From Oxalobacteraceae bacterium (lineage in GTDB: Bacteria; Pseudomonadota; Gammaproteobacteria; Burkholderiales; Burkholderiaceae_D), in assembly GCA_013284265.1 (NCBI GenBank), contig JABTBR010000013.1, forward strand, positions 61,217-125,216: 64,000 nt of DNA, in the 5' to 3' direction. Shown here piece by piece: positions 8,618 to 17,914 of the stretch (the first letter of the stretch is position 1; each line of letters begins with the position of its first letter). The notes beneath the pieces were generated by a model, which ran no database searches, had not been told where the DNA came from, and saw only the letters and a list, made by a program, of their open reading frames with translations. Position numbers and translations under genes: made by a program.

Positions 8618-9410
8618 AGCCGCCTGGAACACCGGCAGCCATGCGGACTTTGTCCGCTATTACGACCAGCAAAGCTGCGGCGAGGTGGCGCGCCAGCGCT
8701 TCCTGGCGATCCAGCAGGCCTTGCTGCGTGCGCTGGATCATCCCGCCGGCGCGCTGAAGGTGGCCGACATCGGCTGCGGCGCGGGCACTCAGTCGCGCAT
8801 CTGGGCCGCCCAGGGCCACGCGGTGCATGGCGCCGACATCAATGAAGCGCTGATCGCGCTGGCGCGGGAGCGGGCCGCGCGCGACGAGCTGGCGATCCAC
8901 TTCTCGGTGGCGTCGGCCACCGCCTTGCCCTGGGATGATGCCTCGATGGATGTGTGCATCGCTCCCGAACTGCTCGAGCATGTGGCCGACTGGCGCGGCT
9001 GCCTGAGCGAGATGCTGCGGGTCTTGCGTCCCGGCGGCGCGCTCTACCTCAGTACCAGCAACCGTCTGTGCCCGGTGCAGGAGGAGTTTATTTTGCCCAT
9101 GTATTCCTGGTATCCGGGGCCACTCAAGCGGCGGATCGAACATCTGGCACGCACCACCCGGCCCGAACTGGCGGCCTATGCCACCTATCCGGCGGTCAAC
9201 TGGTTCAGTTTCTATGGCCTGAGCCGGCATCTGGGGGAACAGGGCATGCGCTGCATGGACCGTTTCGATATTATGGATCTGAGCCAGCATGGGCGCATGG
9301 CCAGTGCCGGCGTGCGCTTGCTGCGCAGGCTGGCGCCGCTGCGCTTCATCGGCCACGTGCTCACGCCCTACACCGTGGTGCTGGCTGTCAAGCCAGCGCG
9401 GCACGCCTGA
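8592..9410 (+). CDS. Class I SAM-dependent methyltransferase
   Basis: A 272-residue Rossmann-fold methyltransferase. Motif I is VADIGCGAGTQS at about residue 56, followed by an acidic strand end (GADIN). The post-motif region LEHVADW and LRVLRPGG is typical of Methyltransf_11/25 type enzymes. The C-terminal third, with MYSWYPG and a segment ending LTPYTVVLAVKP, probably binds the acceptor. The start ATG follows AGAGGTGG and lies 26 bases inside the end of the preceding gene, so it is the last gene of the ligase operon. Acceptor may be a sugar hydroxyl or the decoration group; unknown. Confidence 0.85.
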   Translation: MDSTSGKHEAAWNTGSHADFVRYYDQQSCGEVARQRFLAIQQALLRALDHPAGALKVADIGCGAGTQSRIWAAQGHAVHGADINEALIALARERAARDELAIHFSVASATALPWDDASMDVCIAPELLEHVADWRGCLSEMLRVLRPGGALYLSTSNRLCPVQEEFILPMYSWYPGPLKRRIEHLARTTRPELAAYATYPAVNWFSFYGLSRHLGEQGMRCMDRFDIMDLSQHGRMASAGVRLLRRLAPLRFIGHVLTPYTVVLAVKPARHA

Positions 9411-9484
9411 CGCCGGTGCCTCTTAGCCCTTGCCGGCGGACGGTACGGCGCGGAGGTCCGGCGCGGCGGGCCGCGGCGCATGGC

Positions 9485-10417
9485 TCAGGCGGGACGCCGG
9501 GCGGCTAGATGGGCAGACTTTAAAATGTTGTAGTGCATCCTTAGCATGAAGCCCAGGCTGCTCGTTTCCCAAGGCGTGGAACGCGGCAGCTGGAAGCGGT
9601 CATGCTGACGCCGTGCCAGGCCATCGGCCGTCGACAGGGCGTATTCGAAACCGGCTTCTTTCACCATGGCCACATGGCTGGCCTTGTAATCCTGGCCAGG
9701 CTTGCCATTGGGATAGGCAAACCCCCGTATCGGCGCGTCCAGCATGGTTTCCAGCGCGCGCTTGCTGCCGGCGATCTCCTTGCGGCACTCCGCTTCCGGC
9801 ATGGTGCTCAGGATAGGGTGGTGCATGGTGTGGGCACCAATCTCCATGCCCGCCGCATACAGGGCGCGCACCTGCTCGGTACGCATCATCGGGCTGGTGC
9901 TGCCGGTGTTGGCGATGCGCTGGGTCAGGTTCTGGCGTTGCTCGTAGGGCAGGTATTTCAGCCGACGCAAGATCTGATCTATCGCAATGGCTTTCTGGGC
10001 GGGCGTATCGATGGAATGCCGGCCCAGGCCGTAGGCCGACCAGTCCAGCCGTGGGCGGCTCAGCTTGCGGATGTAGTCGATGATGGTGTCGTTCCACATC
10101 TGTCCACCGTTGAGGTAGCTGGTGGCGAGGAAAAAGCTGGCGGGTAATTCATAGCGCTGCAGCAAGGGCAGCGCGACCTCGGCATTGTCCGCATAGCCGT
10201 CATCGAAGGTGATGCAGGCTGCGCGGGAGGGCAGGGTGTCGTTGCGCAGGCGCCGCACCGCTTCGCTCAGGGGCAGCACCTTGAAGCAGCGTCTGAGTAT
10301 GCGCAACTGCCTGTCGAAGCGCGCCGCATCGACCTGGCCGGGAAAGACCGGGTCGGGCTTGGGCAGCACCCGGTGATAGATCAGGATGGACAGGCTGTGT
10401 TTGGACCAGAGGCTCAT
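9485..10417 (-). CDS. Polysaccharide deacetylase family protein
   Basis: A 310-residue NodB/CE4-type deacetylase. Motif 1 is TFDDGYADN (metal-binding Asp), motif 2 is IGAHTMHHPILS (metal His pair), and FAYPNG corresponds to motif 3. It has no convincing signal peptide. The family removes N- or O-acetyl groups from sugars, usually GlcNAc. Its ATG overlaps the stop of the O-antigen-ligase-like gene (ATGA), and the two form a short minus-strand operon. It converges on the methyltransferase across 74 bp. It is one of three CE4-like proteins in the locus. Confidence 0.88.
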   Translation of the reverse strand: MSLWSKHSLSILIYHRVLPKPDPVFPGQVDAARFDRQLRILRRCFKVLPLSEAVRRLRNDTLPSRAACITFDDGYADNAEVALPLLQRYELPASFFLATSYLNGGQMWNDTIIDYIRKLSRPRLDWSAYGLGRHSIDTPAQKAIAIDQILRRLKYLPYEQRQNLTQRIANTGSTSPMMRTEQVRALYAAGMEIGAHTMHHPILSTMPEAECRKEIAGSKRALETMLDAPIRGFAYPNGKPGQDYKASHVAMVKEAGFEYALSTADGLARRQHDRFQLPRSTPWETSSLGFMLRMHYNILKSAHLAARRPA

Positions 10418-11688
10418 CGTGGCGGCTCCTTGCCTGGGATGGGATGGGGCGCGCCATTCAGGTGCTGTTCGAGCAGGGCGCGGGTGGCGATGATGACGGC
10501 CATCAGGTAGTAAGGCACGTCGAAATAGACCAGGCTCAGAAAGGCGCCGCCGACGGCAAAGCCGAGCAGGCTGGCCTGCAGCATGCTGGCCAGCCCGTAG
10601 GCCCACTGCCAGTCCGGCAAGCTCCTCGCATGGCGCACGATCCAGGAGGCCGAACGCCAGCTGAACAGCAGCAACAGCAGATACAGGCCCAGGCCGATGA
10701 AACCATGTTCGCCCAGCACCTGGAAGTAGATGCTGTGGGCCGCATGGATATCGGCTGGATTGGGTGCGTACAGAAAGAAGGTGGACGGCTCGGCGATTTC
10801 GAAGCCGCCGCCGAAGATGCGGTCGCAGGCCAGATTGAAGGCCATATGCCAGGCATTGATGCGGCCCATGGCCGAATCGTCGGCCTGATAGGCGGTGATG
10901 GAATCCATGCGCTGGCTCCAGCTGGAGGGCATGAACATCAGCAGGGCGGGCGCTAGCACCGCCAGCAATAGTCCGCCGGCGAATTTCTTGCCGCTGCGCA
11001 ACCACATGAACAGCACCATCGCGGCGATCGCCAGCAGCCCGCCGCGCGAGTAGGAACCGAGAGCGGCCAGCGCGGACAGCAGCATCATGGCGCTCATGGC
11101 GTGGCGCACGGCCGGGCGGCCGCTGCTCTGGCGCAGGTAGTACATCAGCGGAATGGCCATGATCAGCGCCAGCGCGATGGCATTGTTATCGCCGATGAAG
11201 GTGCCTTCCGGCCCCCAGACCCGTTCGCCGCCGCCGCTGCGCACGGTAAACACGCCGCCCTTGACGCCGTAGTAGCCCAGGGACAGGGCCAGCACCCAGA
11301 TCAGCCGCTGCACGTCCTCGCGGCCGCGGATGGCGACCATGGTGACCAGGCTCATCAGCATGATTTTCATCACCTTGAGCCATTGCTCGTGGGCCGATGC
11401 GGGAAACATGGCGAACAGCGTGGTCACATTCATCCACAGCACAAAGCCCAGCAGGAGCAGGCTGATGGGAGTGACGGGCAGGGACTTGGGGCCGCGCGTG
11501 AGCAGCACGCTGAGCAAGGTGGCCAGCGCGATCACATAGGCGTAGGGGAAGTTCTGGGCGAAGCCCCAGCTCTGGGTGTGGGGATTCATTACGCTGATCC
11601 AGACCCACATCAGCGCGCCCACGGCGGGACGGCCGAGGATGAAGGGCAGGCTGCCGAAGACGATCAGGGTGACGAGAATATCGCGCAT
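10414..11688 (-). CDS. Probable O-glycosylation ligase / O-antigen ligase family, exosortase A-associated
   Basis: A 424-residue integral membrane protein with about ten to twelve hydrophobic segments. It has the large periplasmic loop typical of the WaaL/Wzy family, ending in HSIYFQVLGEHGFIGLG, a variant of the conserved H-x-x-E-x-G signature. It resembles the putative O-glycosylation ligase found in exosortase A loci. It would join lipid-linked polysaccharide to an acceptor or polymerise it in the periplasm. The start ATG faces the GT2-GT4 gene across a 97-bp divergent gap. A second member of the superfamily is encoded at 40138-42597, so the split between ligase and polymerase is uncertain. 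Confidence 0.88.
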   Translation of the reverse strand: MRDILVTLIVFGSLPFILGRPAVGALMWVWISVMNPHTQSWGFAQNFPYAYVIALATLLSVLLTRGPKSLPVTPISLLLLGFVLWMNVTTLFAMFPASAHEQWLKVMKIMLMSLVTMVAIRGREDVQRLIWVLALSLGYYGVKGGVFTVRSGGGERVWGPEGTFIGDNNAIALALIMAIPLMYYLRQSSGRPAVRHAMSAMMLLSALAALGSYSRGGLLAIAAMVLFMWLRSGKKFAGGLLLAVLAPALLMFMPSSWSQRMDSITAYQADDSAMGRINAWHMAFNLACDRIFGGGFEIAEPSTFFLYAPNPADIHAAHSIYFQVLGEHGFIGLGLYLLLLLFSWRSASWIVRHARSLPDWQWAYGLASMLQASLLGFAVGGAFLSLVYFDVPYYLMAVIIATRALLEQHLNGAPHPIPGKEPPR

Positions 11689-11785
11689 GGCTGTAGGAAT
11701 TGATTCGCCTCAACGGTTTAGCGGAGGTGGCCGCTACACTGGATCGTCTGATTCTGGCAAATCATAGGACAGCCTGGGGGGCCTC

Positions 11786-13864
11786 TTGTTGACCGTTCTC
11801 ATGGCGACCTTCAATGGCGCCCACACCTTGCCTGTCGTACTGGATGCATATTCGCGGCTGAGCCCGCCCACGCAGGGCTGGCGCCTGCTCCTGATCGATA
11901 ACGGCAGCAGCGACGGTAGCGCCGCGCTGGCCGGCCAGTTTGCCGGGCGCCTGCCGCTGCAATGCATATGCGAAGCGCGGCGCGGCAAGAACGCGGCCCT
12001 GAATACCGGCGTGGCGCTGGCACTGAAGGATGGCGCCACCGAATTGCTGGTCTTTAGCGACGACGATGCTATCCCGGCGCCGGACTGGCTGCTGCAACTG
12101 GAACGGGCCGCGCTGGCGCAACCGGGCTTTAGCATCTTCGGCGGCCATATCGTGCCGGAATGGGGCGGCGCGCCGCCGGAATGGATACCGCGGCTGGTCC
12201 CTCTGGGCCTGACCTATGCCGCGACCGATCCGGCGCTGGCCGACGGTCCGGTGTTCGCCGGCCTGGTATGGGGGGCAAATATGGCGATACGGCGCCGCGT
12301 ATTCGATGCGGGGGCCCGCTTTGACGATACGCTGGGACCGAATGGGGCAGCCTATGCGATGGGCAGTGAAACCGAGTTCAACCGGCGGCTGGCCGAGGCA
12401 GGCGAGCGCAGCTGGTTCTGCGCGGGCGCGCGGGTGCGCCACCTGATCCGTCCCTGGCAGCTCAGCCGCGCCTATATCCTGGAACGGGCCTGGCGCTATG
12501 GCCGCGGCCAGTACCGGCAGGAGCGTCCGGACGACTGCCCGCGTCTGCTCGGCGTGCCGCGCTGGATGGTCGCGCGCGCGCTGCAGGAGCTGGTCCGGCT
12601 GGCGGGCGCCGCTCTGCGCCGCGATGCGGATCGGGTCTTTGTGCACCGCTGGGAGCTGGCGCGGCTGGGCGGCTATCTACATGAGGCATGGCGCGGACAG
12701 CGCAGCCGGGCCAGGACTGTGCTGATCACCAGTTATTCGGGCGAACTGGGCGGCATGGAGCTGCGCATGGCGCAGGAGGCGCGCTATCTGCGCCAGGCCG
12801 GCTACCGGGGCGTACTGGCCACCCGGGCCTTCCCCGGCTTTGTGCGCTGGGCCCATGGGCTGCGTGCCGAGGGGATTGCGATTTCCCGCTACGAACCGCC
12901 GCTGTTCTTCGAGCAATGGGAGTGGCGCCGCTGGAATCTGCTGCGTACCCGCATGCTGGGACGGCGCGCCCTGTTGGCCTACGGTGCCGATCTGGTCCAT
13001 ATCGCCTTCTGCTGGACCAATTACGGCGCTTCCACGCTGTGGCTGGCCCAGCACTGCGGCTTGCCGGTGGTGGTCAGCGTGCACAACGCGTTTCCCCAGA
13101 CCACCTTCAGCCAATGGCACCAGCCGCTGCTGCGGCAGGCATTCCGCTCGGTGCGGGGCGTGTATGCGGTGTCGGCTTCGGCACTGCAGCATTTTCTGGC
13201 CCTGTTTCAATCCTATCTGGGCGATACGGTGCGCTATGCCGTGATACCGAACAGCGTCGATATCGAGCGCTTCCGTTGCGACCGGGCGCTGCGGGCGCCG
13301 GCGCGCGCGCGGCTGGGCTTGCCGGAGGACTGTCTGGCCATCGGCAGTGTGGCCCGGCTGTCGGAGCAAAAACGTCCGGAGGCCCTGATCCGGCTGCTGC
13401 AGGCCTTGCTGCCAAGGTTTCCCCAGCTATATCTGGTGCTGATCGGCACCGGGCCGCTGGAAGCGGATCTGCGGGCGCAGGCCCAGCACAGCGGCGTGGC
13501 CGGGCGGGTGCTCTTCGCCGGTTTCCAGGACGCGGTGGAACAATTGCTGCCCGCGCTGGATGTGCATGTACTGCTGAGCCGCAACGAAGGCTTCGGCATC
13601 GCCACCATCGAAGCGATGGCTTGCGGCGTGCCGGTGGTGTGCAGCGATGTGCCGGGCAGCCGCGATATCTTGCAACATAGCGCGGGGGGCTTGCTGGTGC
13701 CGGCCGAGGATGACGGCGCGATCGCCGCCGCCGTGGCCGATCTGCTGAACAGTCCGCTGCGGCGCCTGCGCATGGGGCAGGCGGCCCGCGCCGAGGTGGC
13801 CGCACAGTATGCCAGTGCCATTGTCGGCGAACAGGTGCGCAGCTTTTATCGCGGGCTGCTGTGA
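11786..13864 (+). CDS. Two-domain glycosyltransferase, GT2 fused to GT4
   Basis: A 692-residue bifunctional protein. Residues 1-250 form a GT-A domain of family 2, with LTVLMATFNG at the first strand and SDDD at 91-94 as the metal/nucleotide motif. From about residue 310 a complete GT4 GT-B domain follows, with ITSYSGELGGME, VARLSEQKRPE and the donor-binding EGFGIATIEAM near 603. Both domains look intact, so the protein may add two successive sugars. The start is a TTG behind a GGGGGG run; the first ATG would remove the first beta strand, and a TAG at 11765 excludes a longer frame. It leads the plus-strand operon, with the flippase in TGATG overlap. Confidence 0.88.
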   Translation: MLTVLMATFNGAHTLPVVLDAYSRLSPPTQGWRLLLIDNGSSDGSAALAGQFAGRLPLQCICEARRGKNAALNTGVALALKDGATELLVFSDDDAIPAPDWLLQLERAALAQPGFSIFGGHIVPEWGGAPPEWIPRLVPLGLTYAATDPALADGPVFAGLVWGANMAIRRRVFDAGARFDDTLGPNGAAYAMGSETEFNRRLAEAGERSWFCAGARVRHLIRPWQLSRAYILERAWRYGRGQYRQERPDDCPRLLGVPRWMVARALQELVRLAGAALRRDADRVFVHRWELARLGGYLHEAWRGQRSRARTVLITSYSGELGGMELRMAQEARYLRQAGYRGVLATRAFPGFVRWAHGLRAEGIAISRYEPPLFFEQWEWRRWNLLRTRMLGRRALLAYGADLVHIAFCWTNYGASTLWLAQHCGLPVVVSVHNAFPQTTFSQWHQPLLRQAFRSVRGVYAVSASALQHFLALFQSYLGDTVRYAVIPNSVDIERFRCDRALRAPARARLGLPEDCLAIGSVARLSEQKRPEALIRLLQALLPRFPQLYLVLIGTGPLEADLRAQAQHSGVAGRVLFAGFQDAVEQLLPALDVHVLLSRNEGFGIATIEAMACGVPVVCSDVPGSRDILQHSAGGLLVPAEDDGAIAAAVADLLNSPLRRLRMGQAARAEVAAQYASAIVGEQVRSFYRGLL

Positions 13865-15330
13865 TGGCCGCCGCCGCAACGGCCAGCAAGGCGCGTTTGT
13901 CCTTTGTGTTCTCATTCGCGGAAAAATATTTGCTGCTGCTGCTGGGCAGCGTCAATGCGATGGTGCTGGCGCGTCTGCTCCGGCCCGACGAGATCGGCGT
14001 CTACGCGATAGGCGCCGTGCTGGTGGCGCTGGCCCAGGTGCTGCGCGACCTGGGCGTGAGCCAGTACCTGATCCAGCAAGCCGAGCTCGATCGCACGCAA
14101 TTGCGGGCGGCGCTGGGCCTGAGCATGGCGGCGGCCTGGGCGCTGGCGCTGCTGGTGCTGGCGCTGAGTGCGCCGATGGCGGGCTTCTATGGCGATGCCC
14201 GGCTGCAAGTGGTGCTGCAATTGCTGGCGCTCAATTTCGTGCTACTGCCGTTCGGCGCGGTGACCTTGCCCTATCTGCGGCGCCAACTGCGCTTTTCCGC
14301 CATTTTCAAGATCAATATCGCCCATGGCCTGGGACAGATGCTGTGCTCGCTGGCGCTGGCGCTGGCCGGTTTCGGTTACCTGAGCCTGGTATGGGGGACG
14401 CTGGCGGGCACCGCGGCAGGCCTGCTGGCGACGCTGTGCTGGCGCCCGCGCGAATTGCCCTGGTGGCCGGGCCTGCGGGGCATGCGCCAGATGCTGCGCT
14501 TCGGCGCCTGGTCGACAGGCGGCGGGCTGGTAGATGAACTGGGAGTCGCCGCGCCCGATCTGATCGTGGGCAAGCTGATCGGTGTGGCCGAGGTCGGCCT
14601 CTTCGGCAAGGCGGCCGGCATGCTGAGCCTGTTCAATCAAGCCATTACCAGCGCCGTCTCGCCGGTGCTGTTTCCGCTGTATGCGGCGCTGGCGCGCGAC
14701 GGCTGCGACCTGCGGGCCGCCTATCTGAAGACGGCCAGTTATATGACCGCGCTGGCCTGGCCCTTCTTTGTGTTTGTGTGGATCTGCGCCCCCCAACTGT
14801 TGCGCCTGCTGTACGGGCCGCAGTGGGATGCCGCCCTCCCTTTGATACGCATCATGTGCATCTCATCGGCGGCCTATAGCATGTTCAGCATGGCTCGCTA
14901 CCTGTTCGTCGCGACCGGGCAGGTGGCTGCCCAGGCCCGGCTAGACGCGCAGGCAGTAGCCTTGCGCATTCTTGCTCTGCTGCTGGCGGCGCCATTCGGG
15001 CTGGTCTGGGTGGCGTGGGCGGTGGTGCTGGGCGCGATTTTCCGCTGCTGGCTGACTTACCGCTGTCTGCGGCGCTTGACGGGCTTGCAGGCCGGCGCGT
15101 TGCTGGCGGCGGTGCTGCGCAGCGCCGTGCTCGCCGCGCTGTGCGCGCTGGCGCCGCTGGCGGTGCTGGCCGCGCTGCCCGGAGCGCTCGCGCAACCGCT
15201 GCTGCCCTTGCTGGCGGCGGCGTTGGCGGCATTGGGCCTGTGGCTGCTCGGTATCGGCTTGCTGAAGCATGAAGTCGCTGCCGAGTTTGCGTTTTTGCGG
15301 CAACAGATGGCCAGGCTGCTGGCCAAATAA
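13864..15330 (+). CDS. Wzx-like oligosaccharide flippase
   Basis: A 488-residue polytopic membrane protein of the MOP superfamily (Polysacc_synt type). The N-terminal helix pair (FSFAEKYLLLLLG, ARLLRPDEIGVYAIG) and the motif KLIGVAEVGLFGKA are typical of Wzx/RfbX exporters, and about 12-14 hydrophobic segments are visible. It flips undecaprenyl-linked repeat units across the inner membrane. The ATG in TGATG overlap was chosen; a GTG one codon upstream is an alternative. The C-terminal 100 residues are very rich in Leu and Ala. It sits between glycosyltransferase genes, as expected for a Wzx. Confidence 0.9.
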   Translation: MAAAATASKARLSFVFSFAEKYLLLLLGSVNAMVLARLLRPDEIGVYAIGAVLVALAQVLRDLGVSQYLIQQAELDRTQLRAALGLSMAAAWALALLVLALSAPMAGFYGDARLQVVLQLLALNFVLLPFGAVTLPYLRRQLRFSAIFKINIAHGLGQMLCSLALALAGFGYLSLVWGTLAGTAAGLLATLCWRPRELPWWPGLRGMRQMLRFGAWSTGGGLVDELGVAAPDLIVGKLIGVAEVGLFGKAAGMLSLFNQAITSAVSPVLFPLYAALARDGCDLRAAYLKTASYMTALAWPFFVFVWICAPQLLRLLYGPQWDAALPLIRIMCISSAAYSMFSMARYLFVATGQVAAQARLDAQAVALRILALLLAAPFGLVWVAWAVVLGAIFRCWLTYRCLRRLTGLQAGALLAAVLRSAVLAALCALAPLAVLAALPGALAQPLLPLLAAALAALGLWLLGIGLLKHEVAAEFAFLRQQMARLLAK

Positions 15331-15340
15331 GGAGGCCAGC

Positions 15341-16414
15341 ATGCGCGTCGGCATATTGTCTTATCCCATGCTGTTCCAGCGCGAGGGTGGCTTGCAGATA
15401 CAGGTGCGCGAAACCATCGCCGCGCTCAATGGCCTGCAAGGCAGCGCCTTGCGTCCGCTGACGGTGGAACTGGTCAACCCTTATTCCACCCGCTTGAACA
15501 GTTACGATCTGATCCACGTGTTTGCCGCCATCAATGGCAACTATCGTATCGTCGAAGCGGCCAGCGAACTGGCGGTGCCGGTGGTGCTGTCGCCGCTGCT
15601 GTCGCCGGGCTGGAACCGGGCCAACGGCTTCTGTGCCAGGCTGGCCGACCGGCTGGCGGGGCGCCTTACCGCGTGGAATGTGCAAACCAGCTACGCGCAG
15701 ACCAAACGCGCCCTGCAACTGTCCCAGATCGTCATCGCGCTGGGGGCGGCCGAGCGCGAAGCCATCATGGCCGCTTTCGCAATCGCCGACAGCAAGATCC
15801 GCGTGCTGCCAAACGGCATCAATCCACAATTCTTCAGCGCCAGGCCCGAGTTGTTCCGGGCCAGTAGCGGCCTGCGCAGGCCTTTCGTGCTGATGTGTGG
15901 TGCCATCTCGCCCTATAAAAATCAGCTCGGCCTGGTGCAAGCGTTGTCGTCGACCGGCCTGGAGCTGGTGCTGATCGGGTCCTGCCAGCGCCAGGACCAG
16001 CCCTATCTGCAGGAAGTCATGCGCCATCCCCGTGTGCGCTGGCTGGGGCAGATGGAGCACGGCGACCCGATGCTGGCCAGCGCCTATGCGGCGGCGGCGG
16101 TGCTGGCGCTGCCCAGCCAGGGCGAAGTCATGCCGCTGGCGGTGCTCGAGGCGCTGGCGGCCGGCACGCCAGCCGTCGTCACGCGCCAGAGCGCCTTGCA
16201 ATTGCCTGACAGTGCTTTTTGCGTCAAACCGGTGCCTTGGAACGATAGCGCCGCCATCTGCCGCGCCGTCACCGCGCTGATCGCCAGCGAACCGGACCGC
16301 GCGGCGGTGCGGGCCCTGGTCAAGGATCTGTCCTGGCAGCAGGTGGCCATGCAGATCGCGCAGATCTATTTCCGTCTGGTGCCAGCGAGGAAGGTGGCCG
16401 CCCATGCTGTTTAA
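15341..16414 (+). CDS. GT4 family glycosyltransferase
   Basis: A 357-residue GT-B enzyme. The N-domain is followed by PNGIN at about residue 163. The donor-binding region has FVLMCGAISPYKNQ and the signature GEVMPLAVLEALAAG. The start ATG follows a strong GGAGG ten bases downstream of the flippase stop; a longer in-frame reading overlaps the flippase and was rejected. The 3' end overlaps the MBOAT start by 11 bases, so expression is linked. Donor and acceptor sugars cannot be told from sequence. Confidence 0.88.
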   Translation: MRVGILSYPMLFQREGGLQIQVRETIAALNGLQGSALRPLTVELVNPYSTRLNSYDLIHVFAAINGNYRIVEAASELAVPVVLSPLLSPGWNRANGFCARLADRLAGRLTAWNVQTSYAQTKRALQLSQIVIALGAAEREAIMAAFAIADSKIRVLPNGINPQFFSARPELFRASSGLRRPFVLMCGAISPYKNQLGLVQALSSTGLELVLIGSCQRQDQPYLQEVMRHPRVRWLGQMEHGDPMLASAYAAAAVLALPSQGEVMPLAVLEALAAGTPAVVTRQSALQLPDSAFCVKPVPWNDSAAICRAVTALIASEPDRAAVRALVKDLSWQQVAMQIAQIYFRLVPARKVAAHAV

Positions 16415-17912
16415 TTCCTTCGGCTTCCTGTGCTTCTATCTGCCGCTGGTGCTGGCCGGCTATTTCTGGCTGGGCCGTTACCATTCGCGCTGGCCGCTGG
16501 CCTGGCTGACGCTCGCCTCGCTATTCTTCTATGGCTGGTGGGATGGGCGCTTTCTGCCCTTGCTGCTGGCGTCCATCGTGGTCAATTTCTGGAGTGCGCG
16601 CCTGATCGGCGCTACGCCCGAGCCCAGGCGCAAGCGCTATCTGTGGCTGGCCGTATCGGCCAATCTGCTGTTGCTGGCCTGGTTCAAATACGCGAACTTC
16701 CTTGCCGATGGCCTGATGAGCGTGGCGGGCCGGCACTGGCAGGGTTGGGATATCGTGCTGCCGATCGGGATTTCCTTCTTTACCTTCACGCAGATCGCCT
16801 TCCTGGTCGATTGCTACAAGGGCCAGGTGCGCGAAGCGCGGTTCATCCATTACGCGCTATTCGTCAGCTATTTTCCGCACCTGATCGCCGGGCCGGTGCT
16901 GCATCACCGCGAAATGATGCCGCAGTTCGCGGACCGGCGCAACGCCAGTGTCGAACTGTCGAATCTGGCGATCGGCCTGTCGATCTTCGTGCTCGGGCTG
17001 GCGAAGAAAGTGCTGATTGCCGACAATCTGTCGACCCTGGTGGCGCCCGTGTTCGCCGCCGATGCGCATCCGCGCATGGTGGAGGCCTGGATAGGCGCGC
17101 TGGCGTATGCGCTACAGCTGTACTTCGATTTTTCCGGCTACTCGGACATGGCGATCGGCTTGTCGCGCCTGTTCGGGATCAAGCTACCGCTGAACTTCGA
17201 TTCGCCCTATAAGGCCGGAGATATCGCCGAATTCTGGCGGCGCTGGCACATGACCTTGTCGCGTTTCCTGCGCGACTACCTGTACATTCCGCTGGGCGGC
17301 AAGCGCAAAGGCGAGTTCAGGCGCTGCCGCAATCTGATGATCACCATGTTGCTGGGCGGACTGTGGCATGGCGCCGGCTGGACTTTCCTGATCTGGGGCG
17401 GACTGCATGGATTGTTCCTGCTGGTGCACAGAGCCTGGCAGCGTTTCGGCGCCGCAGCTGCGCCGCGCTGGTGGAGCTGGCCTCTGACGTTGTTATCCGT
17501 CATGCTGGCCTGGGTCGTGTTCCGCGCACCCGACCTGCGCATCGCCATCGATATCTGGGGCGGGCTGGTGGGCGCCAATGGCCTGGGATTGCCGCATGGA
17601 CTGGCGTCGCTGGCCGGCCGCTTCGCGCAAATCGGTCTGTATCCGGTCTTCGACGGCATCCGCTGGATAGACTTCAGTACTGTCGAGGTGCCGGTCTTGC
17701 TGCTGGCGCTGGTGCTGGCCTTGTTCGCGCCCAATACGCAAGAAATATTCTTCCATTATGAACCGGCGATTGAAAGCATCTGTCATGGCCCGCGCTGGCG
17801 CAGCTTGCACTGGCAACCGAGTCCGACCTGGAGTCTGGTGCTGGCCGGCGTGTTTATCTGCTGCCTGTTCGGCATGAACAAGGTCAGCGAATTCCTCTAC
17901 TTCCAGTTCTAG
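16404..17912 (+). CDS. MBOAT family O-acyltransferase (AlgI-like)
   Basis: A 502-residue multipass membrane protein that matches the AlgI/PatA type of MBOAT. Conserved blocks are FDFSGYSDMAIG, FWRRWHMTLS with DYLYIPLGG, and LWHGAGWTF with the predicted catalytic His322. Members move acetyl groups from the cytoplasm to the periplasm for polysaccharide O-acetylation. An AGGAAGGTGG precedes the ATG. The next gene starts 2 bases after the stop and encodes an SGNH-like protein, the usual partner arrangement (AlgI with AlgJ/AlgX, PatA with PatB). O-acetylation of this exopolysaccharide is therefore likely. Confidence 0.93.
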   Translation: MLFNSFGFLCFYLPLVLAGYFWLGRYHSRWPLAWLTLASLFFYGWWDGRFLPLLLASIVVNFWSARLIGATPEPRRKRYLWLAVSANLLLLAWFKYANFLADGLMSVAGRHWQGWDIVLPIGISFFTFTQIAFLVDCYKGQVREARFIHYALFVSYFPHLIAGPVLHHREMMPQFADRRNASVELSNLAIGLSIFVLGLAKKVLIADNLSTLVAPVFAADAHPRMVEAWIGALAYALQLYFDFSGYSDMAIGLSRLFGIKLPLNFDSPYKAGDIAEFWRRWHMTLSRFLRDYLYIPLGGKRKGEFRRCRNLMITMLLGGLWHGAGWTFLIWGGLHGLFLLVHRAWQRFGAAAAPRWWSWPLTLLSVMLAWVVFRAPDLRIAIDIWGGLVGANGLGLPHGLASLAGRFAQIGLYPVFDGIRWIDFSTVEVPVLLLALVLALFAPNTQEIFFHYEPAIESICHGPRWRSLHWQPSPTWSLVLAGVFICCLFGMNKVSEFLYFQF

Positions 17913-17914
17913 CC

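Noticed and set aside
11716..11760. RpoN-like tggccgctacactgg upstream of the GT2-GT4 gene
   Set aside because: The -12 element lacks GC, so the match is too poor.
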